Of a stretch of 7,279 nt of DNA, positions 1 through 5,743 are shown one piece after another (position 1 is the stretch's first letter; every line of letters begins with the position of its first letter). The position numbers and the translations under genes are program-made. Origin of the DNA: Bacilli bacterium (GTDB taxonomy: Bacteria; Bacillota_I; Bacilli_A; RF39; UBA660). The notes under the pieces were generated by a model that was given only the letters and a program-made list of their open reading frames with translations, was not told where the DNA came from and did no database searches. The DNA lies in NCBI GenBank assembly GCA_028685275.1, contig JAQUEG010000031.1:1-7279 (forward strand). The letters run 5' to 3'.

Positions 1-368
1 CTTTCGCTTATTTTATTTTCATATTCTAAACGTTTTTGTTTTTTTTCTAAACAAGAAGAAACAACAACTTGATTTTCATTACTAAATTCATCAATATAAC
101 CAATTTCTACTGCTTCATCTACAATAGAATCAACTGCTTCCTCAAGTTCCATATCTTCTAAATTCATATCACTTAATAATATATCCGCATCTTCATTAAG
201 CGCTACTACTTCAACTACTTTATCATCTTCATTAACACCTAATTGTACACTTGGATTAATATCAATCATAATATAGTTTAAGTTATCTTTAAAAAAATAA
301 TTATATGCAAAGAAACCACCAACCCCAACAATAACAATAATAAGTAAACTAAGGCATAATTTTTTCAT
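1..368 (-). CDS. RsgI-type anti-sigma-factor middle-domain protein, membrane-anchored (3' end beyond window)
   Basis: This frame starts at ATG 368-366 and stays open to base 1, so only the first 122 residues are visible. The start is supported by a good ribosome binding site (AAGGAGA at 380-374). The N-terminus is MKKLCLS followed by a single hydrophobic segment (about residues 4-23), then an extracytoplasmic part. That part contains DINPSVQLGVN (about 36-46), a VVEVVALNEDADILL stretch and a helix with LEEAVDSIVDEAVEIGYI. This pattern (x-I-D-I-N-P-S-[IV]-x-L-x-V-N, N-x-D-[GA], then an acidic helix) is that of the RsgI middle domain, found outside the membrane in RsgI-like anti-sigma factors of Firmicutes. 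Known RsgI proteins carry a cytoplasmic sigma-binding domain before the membrane helix; here only about three residues precede it. It may therefore be a stand-alone sensor or surface protein. The family call is from memory of the motif; the downstream domains are not visible. Confidence 0.75.
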   Translation of the reverse strand, partial: MKKLCLSLLIIVIVGVGGFFAYNYFFKDNLNYIMIDINPSVQLGVNEDDKVVEVVALNEDADILLSDMNLEDMELEEAVDSIVDEAVEIGYIDEFSNENQVVVSSCLEKKQKRLEYENKISE

Positions 369-373
369 TGTTT

Positions 374-380
374 TCTCCTT
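374..380 (-). promoter_or_regulatory. Ribosome binding site of the RsgI-like gene
   Basis: Read on the minus strand this is AAGGAGA, with five bases (AAACA) between it and ATG 368-366. It supports that start codon. Confidence 0.7.
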
Positions 381-443
381 TTAAAATTAAAATTTTATTA
401 TTTTTTCCTGCATTTATCCTTATACATCATCTCCTATATTAAT

Positions 444-452
444 ATTATAACA
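444..452 (-). promoter_or_regulatory. Extended -10 promoter for the RsgI-like gene
   Basis: On the minus strand this reads TGTTATAAT, a perfect -10 hexamer preceded by the TGn extension. The -35 region is weak (only A/T-rich sequence such as TTTAAA at about 18 bp upstream), which is tolerable with an extended -10. It lies downstream of the hsp20 terminator and gives a leader of roughly 70 nt before the gene. The leader holds a second AGGAG at 435-431 with no convincing gene behind it. Confidence 0.5.
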
Positions 453-503
453 TAAAAATAATTATTTTTTAAAATCTGTTTTATATAAAGCTATTATTTT
501 TAT

Positions 504-537
504 AAAAAAATAGAATAAGTTTTTTCTTATTCTATTT
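504..537 (-). terminator. Rho-independent terminator of hsp20
   Basis: A perfect 12-bp inverted repeat (AAATAGAATAAG at 508-519 and CTTATTCTATTT at 526-537) encloses a 6-nt loop. On the minus strand it is followed by a run of Ts (507-504). The hairpin overlaps the hsp20 stop codon (529-527). The stem is AT-rich but long. A-rich sequence on the other flank means it could also work weakly on the plus strand, where no gene needs it. Confidence 0.75.
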
Positions 538-925
538 CTATTACTTTTTTACTATTATCTTCTAGTTGTTTTTTAGGGAAAATTACTTTTAAAATACCAT
601 TTTCAAAATTTGCCTTAATTAATGATTCGTCGATATCGCCAACATAGAAACTACGCTTATATTCACCATAATAACGTTCACGACGGATATAATTTTTATT
701 TTCCTCTTGTTCTGTTTCTTTTTTAGCAATTATATTTAGATATCCATTATTATAATCAACCAATAAATCCTCTTTATTAAAACCAGGAATATCCATTTCA
801 ACAACATAATTATCATCTTCTTCATATATATCCGAACGCATTATATCTCCTGATCTCATAATTGGCATATCAAATAAATCATCAAATATTTCCCTAAAAA
901 AAGTGTTTTTTGGTATTAAATGCAT
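527..925 (-). CDS. hsp20: Small heat-shock protein, Hsp20/alpha-crystallin family
   Basis: ATP-independent holdase chaperone that binds unfolding proteins in the cytoplasm. From ATG 925 the protein has 132 residues, normal for bacterial Hsp20. The alpha-crystallin domain starts near SDIYEEDDNYVVEMDIPGF, continues through KEDLLVDYNNGYLNIIAKKE and the RRERYYGEYKRSFYV strand, and ends with the signature ANFENGILKVIFPKK. The C-terminal VIEI fits the I/V-x-I/V tail motif used for oligomer assembly. An in-frame ATG at 931 lies only one base after AGGAGG (938-933), too close for normal initiation; ATG 925 has 7-nt spacing and is preferred. The gene stands alone: promoter and CIRCE upstream, terminator over its stop. 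Control by HrcA is inferred from the CIRCE. Confidence 0.93.
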   Translation of the reverse strand: MHLIPKNTFFREIFDDLFDMPIMRSGDIMRSDIYEEDDNYVVEMDIPGFNKEDLLVDYNNGYLNIIAKKETEQEENKNYIRRERYYGEYKRSFYVGDIDESLIKANFENGILKVIFPKKQLEDNSKKVIEIE

Positions 926-932
926 TTTCATC

Positions 933-938
933 CCTCCT
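933..938 (-). promoter_or_regulatory. Ribosome binding site that decides the hsp20 start
   Basis: A perfect AGGAGG on the minus strand. The next bases are G-ATG-AAA-ATG: spacing is 1 nt to the first ATG (931) and 7 nt to the second (925). Only the second is a normal Shine-Dalgarno distance, so the annotated protein starts at 925. Confidence 0.75.
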
Positions 939-945
939 ATAAAAT

Positions 946-973
946 ATTATATATATTTTTTAACCCTTGTCAA
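946..973 (-). promoter_or_regulatory. Sigma-A type promoter of hsp20
   Basis: On the minus strand a perfect TTGACA (973-968) is followed after 16 bp by a perfect TATAAT (951-946). The start point would be near 939-940, giving a very short leader that begins almost at the AGGAGG. The -35 lies 7 bp downstream of the CIRCE element, so HrcA bound there would lie against the polymerase site. A second TATAAT at 1026-1021, upstream of the CIRCE, lacks a good -35 but would put the CIRCE just after its start point, the more usual layout. Confidence 0.7.
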
Positions 974-980
974 TACCTTT

Positions 981-1007
981 TTAGCACTTTCTTAACAAGA
1001 ATGCTAA
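981..1007 (-). promoter_or_regulatory. CIRCE operator (HrcA binding site)
   Basis: The sequence is TTAGCACTT-N9-GAATGCTAA. The CIRCE consensus is TTAGCACTC-N9-GAGTGCTAA, so each half-site has one difference and the 9-nt spacer is exact. CIRCE is the operator of the heat-shock repressor HrcA and normally precedes groESL and dnaK operons; here it precedes hsp20. The element is nearly symmetrical; the strand given is that of the regulated gene. HrcA itself is not in the window. Confidence 0.9.
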
Positions 1008-1084
1008 TTTATGTTTTGTTATTATAAATTAATATCATCTCCCTTTCGCCTTTGTTAATATCACTCTATTTTATTATTACCGTT

Positions 1085-2176
1085 TTATATATTGTTATTA
1101 TAATTTTTTTTATTAATTATATAACGATACATAACATTACCTTTAATAATGAAAAACCAGGTTTGCTGTTCTTTTCTTTTTTTATTTTGCCAACATAAAA
1201 TTGGACCACCAGCTTCATCAATATAATCTAATAATTCAGAAAATGCCGAAACCTCTAATAAATCAAATTGTTCTGTTTTAATCATATTAAGAACATCAAC
1301 AATACGCATTCCATAATTGCATTTAATTTTATTAATTTGTTCATAATATGAGTCTTGATTACTATTTTTAATTAATTTACGTATATAAATAAAAAGCAAT
1401 ACAACAATAATAATTAATAAAATGATATTAACAATGAAAAACCATGATGATTTATTTGTTACTATTTTATTAGATTTAACATTACCAGTTATATCATTAT
1501 TATCCATTTTATTGATAAAGAAAGTTTTATTACCAAGGGGAATATTTAATTGACAATCATCATTAATTATAAAGTTTTCTTTATTAATACTTCCTTCAAT
1601 TATAACTTCCATCTTTAAGTTAAGAAAAGGATTAATAGTAATACCAAACCTTGTCACAAAATCATCTATTAATTCATTATATTTATCTAAACTTAAATTA
1701 TATTTCTCAATTATAGTAAATTTTGAATCATCAACCGTTATTAGAGTCTCTGGTTTTATTTCGTATTCTTTTTGCCAAACATTATATTTTTCTTCAGTTT
1801 GTTCATAATTAGTTATATCTAATTTTAAACTACCAATTAAACTAGCTGTAATATAATACCGATAAGTTAAATTGGTTGGTTGCAAGCCAGAAAAGGTATA
1901 AATAAATGTTAAATCTAAAAAATCAACCAAATCCATAATATATTGTTGATCCATTCCTAATATTTTTTCTTCAATGAAATTATTTTCTACTAAATGTACT
2001 TGATATTCAGCATCTTTAAAGACATTATATTCATATAAAATATTATTTGCTTCCGTATTAAAATAGCGAACAATGTTGACTATAATAATAAATATACTTA
2101 TGATTGCTAAACTTAAAACAATAGGAATATATAATTTTTTTAAATTTAATTTAAATGATAAAAATAATTGTTTCAT
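1085..2176 (-). CDS. DUF5305-family membrane protein, last gene of the SipW operon
   Basis: A 363-residue protein with two membrane helices (about 15-37 and 245-265). Between them lies an extracytoplasmic domain of about 200 residues, and a cytoplasmic tail follows (about 266-363). The outer domain shows the DUF5305 pattern as I remember it: YQVHLVENNFIEEK, then a YxxxLVDxLxxxFxYxF stretch with YRYYITASLIG and VWQKEY. The tail (LLEVSAFSELLDYIDEAGGPILCW, then WFFIIKGNVMYRY) resembles the family's C-terminal module. DUF5305 has no established function; members often sit next to SipW-like signal peptidases and small secreted proteins, as here. The gene starts 18 bp after the signal peptidase stop with an AAGGATGG ribosome binding site. 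No terminator is evident after it. A role in surface assembly or display of the operon's secreted proteins is inference. Confidence 0.75.
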   Translation of the reverse strand: MKQLFLSFKLNLKKLYIPIVLSLAIISIFIIIVNIVRYFNTEANNILYEYNVFKDAEYQVHLVENNFIEEKILGMDQQYIMDLVDFLDLTFIYTFSGLQPTNLTYRYYITASLIGSLKLDITNYEQTEEKYNVWQKEYEIKPETLITVDDSKFTIIEKYNLSLDKYNELIDDFVTRFGITINPFLNLKMEVIIEGSINKENFIINDDCQLNIPLGNKTFFINKMDNNDITGNVKSNKIVTNKSSWFFIVNIILLIIIVVLLFIYIRKLIKNSNQDSYYEQINKIKCNYGMRIVDVLNMIKTEQFDLLEVSAFSELLDYIDEAGGPILCWQNKKRKEQQTWFFIIKGNVMYRYIINKKNYNNNI

Positions 2177-2194
2177 CTTATTCCATCCTTTTAT

Positions 2195-3343
2195 TTATAG
2201 TTTGCTAATTTTTGCTATAATACTACGAAACCATACAGAAGGATATCCAATTTTAGGAATAATAAATATAACACGACCTAATAGTTGATTAGCAGTAACT
2301 GGTTTCTTATCTTTAGTCTTATTATTATCACCTTTCGTAACAAATAATTCTTTTTCATTTTTATAATCAATATCAACAACGCGATGAATAATAATATTAT
2401 GATCACGCACAAACTTAATTATATGTCCTTCTTTTATATCATTTGCATTTGTCTTCTTTGTTATAACCACATCACCACGTTTTATCGCAGGAACCATACT
2501 ATTACTTAAAATACTAGTTGGTGCAATTGGCCAGAAGCCGCTTAAAAACGTTATTAAGCCAAATATTAATAATAATTTTGGTAGCCAAATCATAGGATTA
2601 ATTTTTTGTAATTCTCTTCTCTTTAATTTATTACTATTTATTAAATAATAAATTAACCACATACTAATTAATGGAATTAAGTAAGAAAAAATAATTGCTA
2701 TTAAAAATGAATGTTCTGGTAAAATAGGTGCCCACCAATAAATTATATTAATTCCTAATTGATAAAAAATAACTGGTAAACATCCCCCTATAGTACAAAT
2801 ATAAGTCAAAAGTAAATGCTTATTTATTATTGGCAAAAGAATATTAAATATAAAATTAAATTCTAGAACTGATATATCTAAAAAAGATGAAAGTTTAATT
2901 TCAATAATACTATATAAAGGAATTATGATAATAAACCTTATAAAATTATTATAAAAGTTCTTTTGTTGCATAAAAATAGTTCTAATATATTCTTGCCCAA
3001 TAATAACTATACCAATTGTCCAAAAATTAATAATAAATCCACTAATTGAGTTATCATAAGGATTATAACCAAAACCACTAATAATACCTAAACCAAAATA
3101 TAAAAAATAGTAAATAAGAATGATAATAATAATCCATTCAATTATTACTTTTTTATATCGAAAATAAAAAATTGTATGGTAACCAATAAAAAAGTACCAA
3201 ACAATACTAAATAATAACCAAAATAATGGGTTTATAACATGAAAATATACATCATTTAAATTCAATGCTCTTAATATTGGTTCACTAATCATAATTAAAA
3301 TAATTGCAATAATAAAATAATATATCTTTTTTTTAGTTATCAT
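2195..3343 (-). CDS. sipW: SipW-type (S26B) signal peptidase with a large N-terminal polytopic domain
   Basis: The last ~110 of 382 residues form an S26B signal peptidase: LSNSMVPAIKRGDVV (about 279-293, nucleophile Ser282 before Met), IIIHRVV with the catalytic His320 (replacing the lysine of ordinary bacterial enzymes), and TKGDNNKTKDKKPV (about 336-349) with candidate acidic residues Asp339 and Asp345. This Ser/His arrangement is that of SipW and the ER/archaeal enzymes. About 255 residues before it form roughly eight hydrophobic helices, with a ninth (about 253-275) leading into the catalytic domain. Ordinary SipW has about 190 residues with few helices, so this is twice the usual size. 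The start is backed by AAGGTGGG 9 nt upstream. The gene sits 17 bp after the second putative substrate gene and 18 bp before the DUF5305 gene. The likely role is cleaving the two small secreted proteins; the function of the extra domain is unknown. Confidence 0.88.
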   Translation of the reverse strand: MITKKKIYYFIIAIILIMISEPILRALNLNDVYFHVINPLFWLLFSIVWYFFIGYHTIFYFRYKKVIIEWIIIIILIYYFLYFGLGIISGFGYNPYDNSISGFIINFWTIGIVIIGQEYIRTIFMQQKNFYNNFIRFIIIIPLYSIIEIKLSSFLDISVLEFNFIFNILLPIINKHLLLTYICTIGGCLPVIFYQLGINIIYWWAPILPEHSFLIAIIFSYLIPLISMWLIYYLINSNKLKRRELQKINPMIWLPKLLLIFGLITFLSGFWPIAPTSILSNSMVPAIKRGDVVITKKTNANDIKEGHIIKFVRDHNIIIHRVVDIDYKNEKELFVTKGDNNKTKDKKPVTANQLLGRVIFIIPKIGYPSVWFRSIIAKISKL

Positions 3344-3360
3344 TCTTTATACCCACCTTC

Positions 3361-3948
3361 TTACACCAATGGTAAAAGAATAATATTGAAATAAAAATTC
3401 TTTGCACAATCATTAACAGTATAGGTTATTTTCACCCTTGCATTAACTTCATCTTTAAGATTATTTAATCTAGTCATAAATTTAATGGTTACTCTTGTTT
3501 TTTTCGAAATACCAACATTTACAAATTCTAATATTGGTTCCACATTATATAAATTATTATTTTGACTGCTGTAAGTAACCATTGCTTCCCCATCAATCAT
3601 AGAGTACAAGTGCTTATTATTTATCTCAAAATAAATTGAAGTTACAGTATTAGCAGGTGAATTTTTATGTAAACCTCGATATACAATAGTTAATTCATTT
3701 TCATTTAATGTTTCATTTTCAACTATAGTTCGTGGCGGAAGACCACCACCAATATATCGATTATTAACAGGATCAATTAGCGTGGGAATAACATTTAATT
3801 GATCACTACATATATATTGATTTGAGCTAGCTGTTCCCCATATATTTAAATTTTCAGAAAATAAAGCCACTCCCGTTCCTAAAATAACAATATAAATACC
3901 AATTATAAGGAAAATGAACGTACTTTTTTGGCGTTTTTTTCTTCGCAT
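3361..3948 (-). CDS. Secreted protein with SipW-type signal peptide (TasA/camelysin-like), second substrate gene
   Basis: A 195-residue protein with a basic start (MRRKKRQK), a hydrophobic segment (about 11-28) and then ALFSENLNIWGTA (28-40), the pattern seen at the end of SipW-cleaved signal peptides. The rest is predicted beta-rich and extracellular, with strands such as ELTIVYRGL, VTSIYFEIN, TRVTIKFMT and ARVKITYTV. Two cysteines (47 and 181) bracket the mature region and could form a disulphide. It follows the first secreted protein by 13 bp with no strong ribosome binding site, which suggests translational coupling; no other Met precedes the signal segment. The C-terminus ends in a hydrophobic stretch (FYFNIILLPLV). 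By analogy with TasA and CalY it may be a surface fibre or matrix component; sequence similarity beyond the signal region is not clear by eye. Confidence 0.7.
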   Translation of the reverse strand: MRRKKRQKSTFIFLIIGIYIVILGTGVALFSENLNIWGTASSNQYICSDQLNVIPTLIDPVNNRYIGGGLPPRTIVENETLNENELTIVYRGLHKNSPANTVTSIYFEINNKHLYSMIDGEAMVTYSSQNNNLYNVEPILEFVNVGISKKTRVTIKFMTRLNNLKDEVNARVKITYTVNDCAKNFYFNIILLPLV

Positions 3949-3961
3949 AAATATCTAACCA

Positions 3962-4465
3962 TTAATAACCAGTTGAGGTATTTTGTTCATATTCTAATTC
4001 AACTGAAAAAACAATATCTTTATCACCAACAATAGATTCTGGATCCCAATAAACTTTAATTGAAAATGAATATTCTTCATTTGCATCTAACGGTGTGTCA
4101 ACATTAACACCAATTAATTCAACAATGATATCTGGATCATCTACTCCATTTATATCAACTGTTTTTAAAACAGCTGGAATATTACCGATATTTTTAACAA
4201 CTACATCAATTTGTGCACCAGCACCTGGATGGGATAAATCATCGACGGCTATTGTTAAAGTTTTTTTGTCTGCTGAAATGACAGCAGTTGGATTTGAACC
4301 TACTATATTAGTGGTTGTAGCGCTTAAAAATTGAATTTCAAATTCACCAGTAGTACCAGCAGTACCACCAATAAATAAAACTTCATTAAAAATTGCATAT
4401 GCCCCTACTAACAATAAAATCATAAATATTAAAATAGGAATAACATATTTATTTGTTTTTTTCAT
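3962..4465 (-). CDS. Secreted TasA-like protein with SipW-type signal peptide, first gene of the operon
   Basis: A 167-residue protein: MKKTNK, a hydrophobic segment (about 8-22), then AIFNEVLFIGGTA (24-36), which matches the other secreted protein position for position (A-[LI]-F-[SN]-E-x-L-x-I-x-G-T-A). The mature part is cysteine-free, acidic and predicted to be a beta-sandwich. It contains LTIAVDDLSHPGAGAQIDVVV, then VKNIGNIPAVLKTVDI and YSFSIKVYW, a layout common in TasA/camelysin-type and other SipW-processed surface proteins (the N-x-G-x-[IV]-P-A segment is typical). GAGGGG 8 nt upstream supports the start. It is the first gene of the four-gene operon, lies behind the terminator at 4509-4542, and is probably the most expressed product. 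A fibre or biofilm-matrix role is inferred from TasA; adhesin or surface-layer protein are alternatives. Confidence 0.75.
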   Translation of the reverse strand: MKKTNKYVIPILIFMILLLVGAYAIFNEVLFIGGTAGTTGEFEIQFLSATTTNIVGSNPTAVISADKKTLTIAVDDLSHPGAGAQIDVVVKNIGNIPAVLKTVDINGVDDPDIIVELIGVNVDTPLDANEEYSFSIKVYWDPESIVGDKDIVFSVELEYEQNTSTGY

Positions 4466-4508
4466 TTTTGATTCCCCTCTAATTAATTTTGTTTTTTATA
4501 TTATTTAT

Positions 4509-4542
4509 AAAAACACCTTATAAAATTATACTTATAAGGTGT
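4509..4542 (-). terminator. Rho-independent terminator after the 56-residue protein gene
   Basis: A perfect 11-bp inverted repeat (ACACCTTATAA at 4513-4523, TTATAAGGTGT at 4532-4542) with an 8-nt loop. On the minus strand it is followed by TTTT and A/T-rich sequence. It lies 8 bp past the small gene's stop and upstream of the TasA-like gene, so it separates the two transcription units. A TATAAT can be read on the minus strand in the loop (4530-4525), without a convincing -35. I found no better promoter for the operon downstream, so partial read-through is possible. Confidence 0.75.
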
Positions 4543-4550
4543 AGCCAAAA

Positions 4551-4721
4551 TTAATCATTATTAAAATCGGTTTCCCCATCTTTTGCTTTGTACATACGGA
4601 AACTTTCAATACATTTTTCACCATCAATTGTTTTTGTTTCTCCATCATTACTCGATGGATACATTTTAAAACTTTGAATAGTTTCATTTTCTTCATTTTT
4701 ATTTTTACTATTGTTTGCCAT
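4551..4721 (-). CDS. Unrecognised 56-residue protein with two copies of an I-x-S-F-[KR]-M-Y motif
   Basis: I do not recognise this family. The protein is hydrophilic and charged, with no signal peptide or membrane helix. It has an Asn/Lys/Glu-rich start (MANNSKNKNEENE) and two related units: IQSFKMYPSSNDGET (15-29) and IESFRMYKAKDGET (38-51), joined by KTIDGEKC and ending DFNND. The units agree as I-[QE]-S-F-[KR]-M-Y-x(3,4)-D-G-E-T, while their codons differ at F, K/R, Y, G and T. Mostly silent change between the copies argues for selection on the protein. AGGTGGTGA precedes ATG 4721 by a normal distance; an in-frame ATG at 4727 is too close to it. The gene is followed by a strong terminator, diverges from the deacetylase gene and appears to form its own transcript. 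One cysteine (38th codon region, residue 37) is present. Function unknown; a precursor peptide or a regulator are open possibilities. Confidence 0.8.
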   Translation of the reverse strand: MANNSKNKNEENETIQSFKMYPSSNDGETKTIDGEKCIESFRMYKAKDGETDFNND

Positions 4722-4814
4722 TATCATTCACCACCTTTTTTTTCTTTTTTATTAGTATGGTTTTTTTGTGTTTTTTTAAACCAAAATTATTAACTTTATT
4801 TATAAATAATTTAA

Positions 4815-4823
4815 TGTTATAAT
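4815..4823 (+). promoter_or_regulatory. Extended -10 promoter of the polysaccharide deacetylase gene
   Basis: The sequence is TGTTATAAT, a perfect -10 hexamer with the TGn extension. The -35 position 17 bp upstream (4795-4800, TTTATT) is weak. Transcription would start near 4830, about 14 nt before ATG 4844, leaving just room for the GAAGTGAT ribosome binding site (4831-4838). Confidence 0.55.
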
Positions 4824-4843
4824 GATAATAGAAGTGATTTGAT

Positions 4844-5725
4844 ATGAAGGATAAGCAAAAAATAAATGATAATATAATTATTATGATAATTATTATTACG
4901 TATCTTATTATTAACAGTACTTTGGGAACTGCTAATTTTACTGTTTTACATAATAATATAGAATCAAATTTTTTTTGTTTCAAAAAAAGTAATTATATTA
5001 TGTATAAAAGTCCACATATTATAAAAAAAGAAGATAGCAAAAAAGAGCCAAAGAAAAAACCAGAGTTAGAAAATAAAGAAAAAAAATCTAAAGTTGTAGA
5101 AGTAGGCATACCTAAAACCAAAAAGAAAGCTATCGCGCTTACTTTTGATGATGGTCCAAATAATAATTATACCCTCCAAATTTTGGATATTTTAAAGGAA
5201 AATGAAGTGACTGCTACTTTTTTTGTGCTAGGTAACAAAGTAAATAAATATGCTAATGTAATTAAACGTATACATATTGAAGGACATGAAATTGGGAACC
5301 ATAGTTATAATCATCCTTCATTTCGGAAAATAAATAATAATAATATAAATAAACAAATTGAAATGACTAATACTAATATTTATAATATTATTGGTGAATC
5401 GCCTTCTTTAGTAAGACCACCCTATGGACAAATAACAAAAAAAATTGCATCTTCAATTACTTACCCTTTAATTCTTTGGTCAATTGATCCTAAAGACTGG
5501 AATTCAACACCAGTTTTAAAAATGCAAAATAATATTATTGACAATTTAAAGGATGGCCGAATTATTATTCTTCATGATTCTTATAAAAATACTGTTATCC
5601 TGGTTAAAAATATAATTCCACAAATTAAAGCTTTAGGATATGACATTGTAGCAGTTAGTGAATTATTTTCTAGAAATGATGTCAAACTAGAAACTGGCAA
5701 TATATATAGAGAAATAAAAAAATAG
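4844..5725 (+). CDS. Membrane-anchored polysaccharide deacetylase (NodB/CE4 family)
   Basis: Removes acetyl groups from N-acetylated glycans, most likely peptidoglycan, on the outer face of the membrane. The 293-residue protein has a short basic N-terminus, a hydrophobic segment (about 10-28) that acts as anchor or signal, and a lysine/glutamate-rich linker (about 60-97). The NodB domain (about 95-275) has all five CE4 motifs: TFDDGP (100-105, base Asp102 and metal ligand Asp103), HSYNH (153-157, metal ligands His153 and His157), RPPYG (191-195), DPKDW (215-219) and ILHDS (His244, catalytic acid). The active site is therefore complete. The ribosome binding site GAAGTGAT ends 5 nt before the ATG. 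It is transcribed alone and converges on the LTA-synthase-like gene, 18 bp away. Whether it acts on GlcNAc (PgdA-like) or MurNAc (PdaA-like) cannot be told from sequence. Confidence 0.92.
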   Translation: MKDKQKINDNIIIMIIIITYLIINSTLGTANFTVLHNNIESNFFCFKKSNYIMYKSPHIIKKEDSKKEPKKKPELENKEKKSKVVEVGIPKTKKKAIALTFDDGPNNNYTLQILDILKENEVTATFFVLGNKVNKYANVIKRIHIEGHEIGNHSYNHPSFRKINNNNINKQIEMTNTNIYNIIGESPSLVRPPYGQITKKIASSITYPLILWSIDPKDWNSTPVLKMQNNIIDNLKDGRIIILHDSYKNTVILVKNIIPQIKALGYDIVAVSELFSRNDVKLETGNIYREIKK

Positions 5726-5741
5726 TCCAATAGCAACTATT
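5716..5741 (-). terminator. Rho-independent terminator of the LTA-synthase-like gene
   Basis: In the 18-bp gap between the two convergent genes, AATAGT (5721-5726) and ACTATT (5736-5741) form a stem with a 9-nt loop. On the minus strand it is followed by a T run (5722-5716), and the stem can extend with a G-U pair and further A-T pairs into the flanks. It overlaps the stop codon of the deacetylase gene. It could also slow plus-strand transcription, but that strand lacks a proper U tract. Confidence 0.55.
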
Positions 5742-5743
5742 CT

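Noticed and set aside
398..430. Possible 10-residue leader peptide (MMYKDKCRKK) before the RsgI-like gene
   Set aside because: AGGAG directly abuts the first ATG and lies 3 nt before the second, too close for efficient initiation. The peptide shows no regulatory codon run and no hairpin follows.
1034..1060. Direct repeat of GATATTAA (minus strand) and GGGAG next to ATG upstream of hsp20
   Set aside because: Eight-base AT-rich repeats are expected by chance here, and the frame from that ATG stops after nine codons.
2073..2288. 71-codon plus-strand frame
   Set aside because: It lies antisense across the junction of the DUF5305 and signal peptidase genes, with no family signature and no promoter.
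4095..4334. 79-codon plus-strand frame
   Set aside because: It is antisense within the TasA-like gene; its composition follows from the coding pattern of that gene.
4758..4783. TGGTTT/AAACCA inverted repeat in the divergent intergenic region
   Set aside because: Only 6 bp with a 14-nt T-rich loop; it fits neither a terminator nor a recognisable operator and can arise by chance in such sequence.
4708..4983. 91-codon minus-strand frame across the deacetylase promoter and N-terminus
   Set aside because: It is antisense to the deacetylase start and overlaps the beginning of the 56-residue gene. Its product is a low-complexity Ile/Lys string and it has no ribosome binding site of note.
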